Below are positions 57,605-64,000 of a stretch of 64,000 nt of DNA, piece after piece. This DNA is from Aquatica leii (lineage: Eukaryota > Arthropoda > Insecta > Coleoptera > Lampyridae). Within the stretch, counting starts at the first letter, position 1. The number at the start of each line of letters is the position of its first letter. Below the pieces are notes generated by a model. The model was given only the letters and a program-made list of their open reading frames with translations, was not told the origin of the DNA and ran no database searches. The position numbers were made by a program, and so were the translations under genes. The stretch spans positions 133,566,545 to 133,630,544 of the forward strand of contig CM069433.1 of assembly GCA_035610365.1 (NCBI GenBank), given 5' to 3'.

Positions 57605-58020
57605 ACAAAATGGGGCCACAACGGCTACTTGCCACAACGGCCACCCGGAAGTGTGGCCGTTGTAGTCACGACAACAACGGCCACCGTGACCATAACGGCC
57701 ACCTACCAACTTTAACCACATCGGCCACCGTGACCACAACGGTCACTTATTCTGTCGACCACAACAGCCACTATGACCACAACGGCCACTTGCATTTTTG
57801 ACTATAACAGCCACCGTGACAACAAAGGCCACTTATCTTCATGACCACAACGGCCACCGCGACTACAACGGCCACCGACGCCTGATCTGAAAATCGACTG
57901 CAGACGACAGTTACAGCGACCTATTTAACTATAACGACCACCTCTGCTGGTAACCACAACGGCCACCTATTTTATCGACCACAACGGCCACCGCAACCAC
58001 AACAGCCACCGCGACCATAG
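57605..58020. repeat. GC-rich minisatellite (ACCACAACGGCCACC-type units)
   Basis: About twenty imperfect copies of a 15-18-bp unit around GACCACAACGGCCACC, spread over ~415 bases with short AT-rich spacers (e.g. TATTTTATCG, TATTCTGTCG). One frame (57610-57801) reads through part of it as NGH/DHNGH repeats, and the antisense frame (57470-57739) as W/G/V-rich text; neither looks like a gene. Composition contrasts sharply with the AT-rich flanks. Confidence 0.8.
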
Positions 58021-58318
58021 CGACTACCGATCGTCATTCATCATGAGTTTCGATGATATTTAGTTCGCATTTCTAGCTTAGTGGTGTCTTTTTCATTTTC
58101 TTTTGTGGTCGTCCATTGTCAAAATGGAGCGTGTTAGGTAGTATTTCAAAGTTTGCAAATTGTGCTTATTGGATATATATCTTTTTATTTTAGTTCACTA
58201 TTGGAAACACAGAATTGTACTAATTTAAGTTTTACACTATGTCGTTTAAGTTGTAGACAAATTAAATAATGGGATAGGAATCTAATTAAAATGCCTTCAA
58301 TTTTATATGGCACATTGC

Positions 58319-58830
58319 TACAAGCTTCTAGTAATTTACGAACCTGCACGGCCAACTCACTGTAGGATTGAAACCATACCTGTCGGAGAAAGGGGAGGTT
58401 CAAGTGACTTTATTTTAAAGGGCGCCAGATCTTTTGTTCTTTGCAGAAATAGCTCCTGCTAGATCAGCACAGGAGGCTCGAAGCTTGTACAAAATTTTTA
58501 AGGTTCGTAAAGATGGAGGAAACGAAGAAAGAAACTAAATCGTTAACAACAATTGCACTTTAATTACTCTATAAGGATAAATAGATTAAAATTTGAATCA
58601 ATAACAATTGGATAGCATGACAAAGAATAATTTTCGTCCGAGTACAAATATAAGCAGGTACTAGCATATCAGAAGTATCGGCAACTTACACTACACGTAA
58701 AACAAAAGTGTAACCACCAGAACATATAAAAATCTTCATAAGTAAATTACATTAATAATGATAATTGACAGTTGAGGTAATCAGCATGCGATAGTAATTT
58801 ACTTAAACTAATTGAGTAACAATAATAAGC
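58319..58830 (+). repeat. Dispersed repeat, copy 2 (partner at 5752-6212)
   Basis: Same orientation as the partner; TTCTAGTAATTTACGAACCT, ACAGGAGGCTCGAAGCTTGT, AAGTATCGGCAACTTACA and ATCAGCATGCGATAGTAATT are shared. It begins ~300 bases after the minisatellite. Confidence 0.7.
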
Positions 58831-58839
58831 AACAAATCA

Positions 58840-59885
58840 ATTCGAATGTACGATCAGTAAATATAGTTAGTCATGAGTATCACCGTAGCGACAACGAATA
58901 ATTAAGCAAAAATTGACTTACCAAATTCAGGGTTACCTTCAGAAAACGTTTTCCTACTGGCTTCCTGTAATTAAACTTCCTGAAAATAATCGTGTCTACC
59001 TGGCGACTCACAAACTACAAGTAAAAGAAACATTTGAAAAGTAATAGAACCGAAACTTATCGTATGCTGTTACAATGTATTTTCGTCTACGATGGTATTA
59101 ATTTATTGCCTCCGAAGAGAAATTCAATCGTATCCGGTACTTAGGCTCTTCCGAACAAGGTGATATTAATTACTGGTATTAATTGCCTCCGCATCGAAAT
59201 TCTGCCCTTGTATCGCAGCGTTCTTAGCTCTACAGCTTCCGCTTATAATTTTCCCTTGTAGATTTTAAATTACGACAAGAACACCCATACTTAGGAGGTA
59301 GCACATGACGCTAACGAAAAGACATAAAAATTACCTTTAATCAAAAAAGAACAAAAGCCACTTACCCTGCGTGGATTAAATTAGTTAAAAAAGAATACTT
59401 TTATTACCCATCGTGTCCCAACACGTGGATGTTTTATGAAAACGATTTTTAATTCACGCAGACATAGGTTATATCATGAACGATGTTAAAGTCAAAATGC
59501 CCGTATCTCACTGGATATCGTCTACTCAATACGAAGAGACCAACGAGCCCGATAGATGGCGTCGAGAACAGAAAAGTAATTTTTAATTAAACCAATATAC
59601 AGGGTAGTGCATTATAAAAATTTTGCACGTAACAACATACACGAATGTGTGAGCGACGCTGCACTCCCTAGATTTGATGAGTAAACATTAAATATGTAAG
59701 TTCTTTACACTTCAGTTTTGAGAAATAGGTCATGCATGCACTAGTTTTGATAAACAGGAGATTGAGATGTTTTCTAGGTATGTATATTCAAAACAAAAAA
59801 AAAATCTATACGCTTACGATTGAAATGTGTCTAAATATCACGAGAATACCGCATCGATTGGTATTTTCAGCTATAATTGCGACAC
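58840..59885. other. Intergenic, no gene seen
   Basis: Moderately AT-rich; no supported coding frame. It may contain 5' parts of the LINE fragment that follows, but they are not readable. Confidence 0.3.
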
Positions 59886-59894
59886 TTGGTGAAT

Positions 59895-60523
59895 AGAGAG
59901 CTAGAGAAAAAAAGGAGAAAGTGGAGGCACTGTTCGTAGATTTAAAAGCAGCTTTTGATAGAGTGAACAGCGAAAAATTCTGGGAATACATGAGATGAAA
60001 AAAAATAAATAAAAGATTAATAGAAAGAATGCAGGAAATGTACGAAAAAACGAGAAGCAGGGTGAAAGTGAATGGAGAAGAGAGCGAGAAATTCGTTACA
60101 AGGAGAGGGTTGAGACAGGGATTCCCACTGAGCCCAAGCCTGTTTGCAGTATATACGGGGGATTTAGAGGAGACAATGAGAGGACAACAGATAGGAAGGA
60201 TAGTAGTAGAGAAAGTAAAGATGTGGTCGTTGGCGTATGCGGATGACATAGTGTTGGTGGCTAAGGAGAAAACGGAAATAAAGGAGATGATGAAAAAAAT
60301 ACTGGGAATGGGTATTAGGGCTAGCCAGAGGAACACCGAAGTAAATTATAAGAGAGGAAATGCAAGCAGAAAAAAAAGAGTAGACAGGATAAAGGGCTAT
60401 AAAATACGAGGAAGAACTAAGGGAAAGAACTGAATGCAAAATACTAAAAGAATGTTGGAAAGAGATAAAGGGAGAAAGAGTAAAGTACGGGCAGGATGGC
60501 ATAGAAGAATATTACAAAAGAAA
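59895..60523 (+). pseudogene. LINE reverse-transcriptase relic, 5' half of a split copy
   Basis: Reads EALFVDLKAAFDRVNSEKFW (59928-59990), a stop, then 60029-60433: KVNGEESEKF, RRGLRQGFPLSPSLFAVYTG and SLAYADDIVLVAKEKTEIKE. The AFDRV, RQGxPLSP and YADD motifs are the RT palm. Codon use is purine-rich (many AGA, GGA, GAA), unlike the other LINEs here, and the reverse strand gives spurious hydrophobic frames. The copy continues after the foldback insertion at 63300. 5'-truncated and dead. Confidence 0.75.
60516..60523. repeat. 8-bp target-site duplication, left
   Basis: AAAAGAAA directly before the foldback end; repeated at 63292-63299. Confidence 0.8.
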
Positions 60524-61497
60524 ACCGGTGTGAAGTTAGCCATAGATTTCAGCCATAGAAATTAATTTCCAGTTTCACATCTTAAAAACGAATTAGAACT
60601 ATTACAAAGTGTTATTTCATTCAATACTGTTACTAAATAATAAAAACAATCATTATTTATTAATATTAAAAAAAATTTTTTTTTAACAACTCTCACAGAT
60701 AAAACCATTTCCTGCATTAACGCTTATTTTTCGCAATGACGTGCAATTCTGATTTTTCTGCAAATTCACATACGTATAGAAAATGCATTAATAAACAACA
60801 TATCATAAAATTAGGATGTAGTTATTTCTATAATTAAAAATAATTCGATTCAAAGTTGGGCTTGCGCGGCACGATGCTAAACGCTAACGGCACCAAATTA
60901 AAGTCGTTTTTTCGCAATGACGTGCAATTCTGATTTTTCTGCAAATTAACATACGTATAGAATAAGCATTAATAAACAACATATTAAAAAATTACGATGT
61001 AGTTATTTCTATAACTAAAAATAATTCGATTCAAAATTGAGGTTGCACCTCACGATACCGAATGCCAACGGCACCTAATTAAAGTCGTTTTTTCGCAATG
61101 ACGTGCAATTCTGATTATTCTGCAAACTAACATACGTATAAAATAAGCATTAATACACAACGTATTAAAAAATTACGATGTAGTTATTTCTATAATTAAA
61201 AATAATTCGATTCAAAGTTGGGCTTGCGCGGCACGATGCTAAACGCTAACGGCACCAAATTAAAGTCGTTTTTTTGCAATGACGTGCAATTCTGATTTTT
61301 CTGCAAATTCACATAGTATAGAAAATGCATTAATAAACAACATATCAAAAAATTAGGATGTAGTTATTTCTATAATTAAAAGTAATTCGATTCAAAGTTG
61401 GGCTTCCGCGTCACGATGCTGAATGTTAACGGCATCTATTTAAAGTCGTTTTTTCGCAATGACGTGCAATTCTGATTTTTAAATTAAATTTTCAAAC

Positions 61498-61660
61498 GTA
61501 TAGAATAGTATATTAAAACACAAGTTACAGAATGAACGCGCTTCAATCACGAGACCGAGTTTCATACACGAGCCGCGCAGCGGCGAGTTTATAAAGCGGT
61601 CGAGTGATTGAAATGTATTCTATGACGTGTGCTTTATACTATTTTCTCTATTTTATACAA
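61498..61660. repeat. Palindromic core structure of the foldback element
   Basis: TTCAATCACGAGACCG (61542) pairs with CGGTCGAGTGATTGAA (61597-61612) with two or three mismatches. A tight GCCGC-GCA-GCGGC hairpin sits near the centre (~61572). Weaker pairing extends outward to ~61498 and ~61660 (TATAGAATAGTAT facing ATACTATTTTCTC). Confidence 0.6.
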
Positions 61661-61966
61661 TGTTTAATATTTTTCGTATAATTTTAATTTTAAAACAACA
61701 TTAAGAAGCTTTTATATTTTATTGAATTGGCAACACTTACACTTTGACATATTGAAATTTATGTGTTAACCTAAAATTTCATACAAAATTATCTCTATAC
61801 CTTTATAAGTAAACAACTTTGAATTAATAAAACATTTTTATTTTATTTTGGCATCAAAATTTGAATTTCAATTGTTAAGGTCCACTAATTTTGATTTGTT
61901 TTTCATGTAACGTCAACTTACGATGCAGAGATACCAACTTTGAAAAAACTAATATTACTAAAATTC

Positions 61967-61997
61967 GTGTAAGAATTTGCTTATTCTTACACGGATT
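61967..61997. repeat. Hairpin CGTGTAAGAA / TTCTTACACG
   Basis: A perfect 10-bp stem within the foldback core, followed closely by a third TGTAAGAA word. Function unknown. Confidence 0.55.
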
Positions 61998-62059
61998 TTA
62001 TGTAAGAATCGCTAATTCTCATGTCGAAATAGAGAATAAGCATATATAATGCAAGAAAT

Positions 62060-62290
62060 TTGTGTGCTTGGCTAAAACATTACGGTATAGTGGTAGAAAA
62101 TAGTACAAAAGGAGGATGGACATTTCAGAATTTAAAAAAAGAGATACACCACAATGCTATTAGCAAACCAATATTAATCATTTGTGGTATAAATGATGTA
62201 CGAAAAATAAAAACCATAACAAAATTTAAATCTACAGTACGTCTCGTTTTTAAAAAACGTATATATAAAAAGTATGTTATACTGAAATAA
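62060..62290 (+). CDS. Short SGNH-hydrolase-like frame inside the foldback core
   Basis: A 77-codon open frame with VENSTKGGWTFQNLKKEI and KPILIICGINDVRK. The latter resembles the GxND block of SGNH/GDSL-type esterase folds, found as accessory domains in some retroelement ORFs. The first ATG is not at the start of the frame and the GDS block is missing, so it is at best a fragment. It may be a captured piece of another element's ORF. Confidence 0.3.
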   Translation: MCAWLKHYGIVVENSTKGGWTFQNLKKEIHHNAISKPILIICGINDVRKIKTITKFKSTVRLVFKKRIYKKYVILK

Positions 62291-63291
62291 CTCCAACTAT
62301 GCACCAAAAAAAAGTAATGGAAAAAAAGTCAAAATATTTAATAACTGTACGTCATTGCGAAAAAACGACTTTAATTAGGTGCCGTTGACATTCGGTATCG
62401 TAAGGTGTAACATCAATTTTGAATCGAATTATTTTTAATTATAGAAATAACTACATCCTATTTTTTTAATATGTTGTTTATTAATGCATTTTCTATACGT
62501 ATGTGAATTTGCAGAAAAATCAGAATTGCACGTCATTGCGAAAAAACGACTTTAATTTGGTGCCGTTAGCGTTTAGCATCGTGTCGCGCAAGCCCAACTT
62601 TGAATCAAATTATTTTTAATTATAGAAATAACTACATCCTAATTTTTTGATATGTTGTTTATTAATGCATTTTCTATACGCATGTGAATTTGCAGAAAAA
62701 TCAGAATTGCACGTCATTGCGAAAAAAACGACTTTAATTAGGTGCCGTTAACTTTCAGCATCGTACCGCGCAAACCCAACTTTGAATCGAATTATTTTTA
62801 ATTATAGAAATAACTACATCCTAATTTTTTGATATGTTGTTTATTAATGCATTTTATATACGTATGTGAATTTGCAGAAAAATGAGAATTGCACGTCATT
62901 GCGAAAAAAACGACTTTAATTAGGTGCCGTTAACATTCAGCATCGTACCGCGCAAGCCCAACTTTGAATCGAATTATTTTTAATTATAGAAATAACTACA
63001 TCGTAATTTTTTGATATGTTGTTTATTAATGCATTTGCTATACGTATGTGAATTTGAAGAAAAATCAGAATTGCACGTCATTGTGAAAAATAAGCGTTAA
63101 TGCAGGAAATGGTTTTATCTGTGACAGTGGTTAAATTTTTTTTTTTTAATATTGATAAATATTGATTTTTTTTATTATATAGTAACAGTATTGAAAGATA
63201 TAACACTTTGTAATAGTTCTAATTCGTTTTTAAGATGTGAAACTGGAAACTAATTTCTATGGCTGAAATCTATGGCTAACTTCACACCGGT

Positions 63292-63299
63292 AAAAGAAA
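63292..63299. repeat. 8-bp target-site duplication, right
   Basis: AAAAGAAA directly after the foldback end; identical to 60516-60523. Confidence 0.8.
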
Positions 63300-63870
63300 C
63301 GGGTACGCAAGAGAAGAAGTAAAGAGATTAAAGGAAGAGGGAGTAAGTAAGTAAGTAAGAGAGGAAATAATAAAAAGAGATAGGGACATAGAAAAACAGG
63401 AAAGATGGACAAAGATAAAAGAGGGCAGATATAATGTAAATTATTAGAATATCAAGAGAGAAAGGTGTCAGAATATTTGAAGAGAAAAGGGAATAAAAGC
63501 ACAAAAAAAATGATTCAGATGTGGGAACGAACAGTTAGGAAATAAATACTGGACAAAAGAGGAAGAAAATATGTGCAGACTATATGGAGAAGAGACGGAG
63601 GACCTTAAACACATGAGGAACCAATGCAGGGAGTTAAGAGAAGAGGTTATGAAAATAAAGGAAATCTTAAAAGAAAACGGAAAAGGAGCGGAGTGAATGG
63701 AAGAAGTATGGAGAAGGAGGGAACAACTAAGAGGAGAGGATTAGAAAAAAAATATAAATGTAAAAAAGAATGTATTATAAATTAAATGTAAAAAAAGGAG
63801 GGGGGGGGGTAAAATTGTAAATAGAGAAACATGAATCAGTTTATGACACTCAAGTTGACAAATAAAATTA
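63300..63870 (+). pseudogene. LINE ORF2 C-terminus, 3' half of the split copy
   Basis: Same purine-rich style as 59895-60523. A reading around 63540-63680 gives NKYWTKEEENMCRLYGEETE then DLKHMRNQC, the C-x2-C...H-x4-C knuckle with the second cysteine changed to Y. The 3' part contains a G run (~63798) and AATAAA near 63863. Several stops and frame changes. Confidence 0.6.
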
Positions 63871-64000
63871 AACTTATATACTACCTTCCATGTTTTTTGA
63901 TCAATTAATACAAATTAATTGTGTTCTATGGTGTATTTTCTAAAAGAATTTTGTTAATTTTGCGTTTACAAAATACAATTGTGTACAATCTCGAAGAATT
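63871..64000. other. Window end, no feature seen
   Basis: AT-rich flank of the LINE relic. Confidence 0.3.

Larger units (their letters stand above)
60524..63291. mobile_element. Foldback transposon with long composite inverted repeats
   Basis: A 2,768-bp element starting ACCGGTGTGAAG and ending CTTCACACCGGT, flanked by AAAAGAAA at 60516-60523 and 63292-63299. Each arm (~950 bp) has a ~200-bp unique end (CATAGATTTCAGCCATAGAA, GATAAAACCATTTCCTGC) followed by five ~181-bp tandem units. The landmark CGCAATGACGTGCAATTCTG occurs at 60732, 60913, 61094, 61275 and 61455, and its complement at 62359, 62540, 62721, 62903 and 63085. An ~850-bp core (61490-62340) holds palindromic structures and a 77-codon frame. 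The architecture recalls Drosophila FB elements. The 8-bp duplication would fit hAT, P or Merlin-type transposition, but no transposase is present, so the superfamily is unknown. It is inserted into a LINE. Confidence 0.85.

Noticed and set aside
57470-57801. Frames on both strands over the GC-rich array
   Set aside because: Open only because the tandem units lack stop codons; no upstream gene structure.
59806-60502. Two minus-strand hydrophobic frames that look like membrane proteins
   Set aside because: They are antisense to the purine-rich LINE coding text; reverse complements of K/E/R-rich sequence give S/F/L-rich frames.

Overview
The window looks like one stretch of an AT-rich arthropod nuclear genome, most likely an insect and perhaps a beetle. 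This rests on three things: the mobile-element mix (CR1-group and R1-type LINEs, Penelope-like elements, Harbinger, P/THAP9-like, pogo/Tigger-like, piggyBac-like and Tc1-like DNA transposons), a 50-bp intron with consensus splice sites, and a small secreted peptide with an arthropod CLIP-type cysteine pattern. I see no bacterial-style operons, rRNA, tRNA or CRISPR. Species assignment is inference.

Layout. 0-5 kb holds a CR1-group LINE with intact ORF1, an ORF2 broken by a frameshift and a ~410-bp LTR-like insertion, and an (ATT)n tail. 5-13 kb holds dispersed repeats, a decayed P/THAP9-like transposase and copies of a ~460-bp tandem repeat family in both orientations. 13-15 kb holds a pogo/Tigger-like transposase relic. 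16-20 kb holds a 91-bp-arm inverted repeat, a Penelope-derived hairpin insertion with a 12-bp target duplication, and a Penelope 3' end. 22-25 kb holds an R1-type LINE relic on the minus strand. 29.5-32.2 kb is a nearly complete PIF/Harbinger transposon with TTA target duplications, a frameshifted transposase and an oppositely oriented, intron-containing Myb/SANT partner gene.

32.8-33.2 kb carries the only convincing host gene I found: two exons encoding an 86-residue secreted peptide with six cysteines spaced like a CLIP domain, with TATA and poly(A) signals. 35.9-36.8 kb is a piggyBac-like relic. 38.6-41.1 kb is a degraded Penelope-like element (YIDD reverse-transcriptase box, GIY-YIG nuclease). 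43.5-51 kb is a mosaic of dispersed repeats, a Tc1-like relic, a foldback repeat and a Harbinger-type MITE. 57.6-58 kb is a GC-rich minisatellite. 59.9-63.9 kb is a LINE split by a 2.77-kb foldback transposon whose ~950-bp arms each hold five ~181-bp tandem units, bounded by an 8-bp target duplication.

An unexpected thread is hammerhead-ribozyme-like motifs. Four unrelated copies occur, at 5.1 kb (-, decayed), 27.6 kb (+), 39.8 kb (+) and 44.3 kb (-). In addition, the centre of the 17.5-kb Penelope hairpin lies next to the predicted hammerhead cleavage site. Most of the window is mobile-element debris; the parts most worth following are the CLIP-like peptide gene, the foldback element and the hammerhead set.
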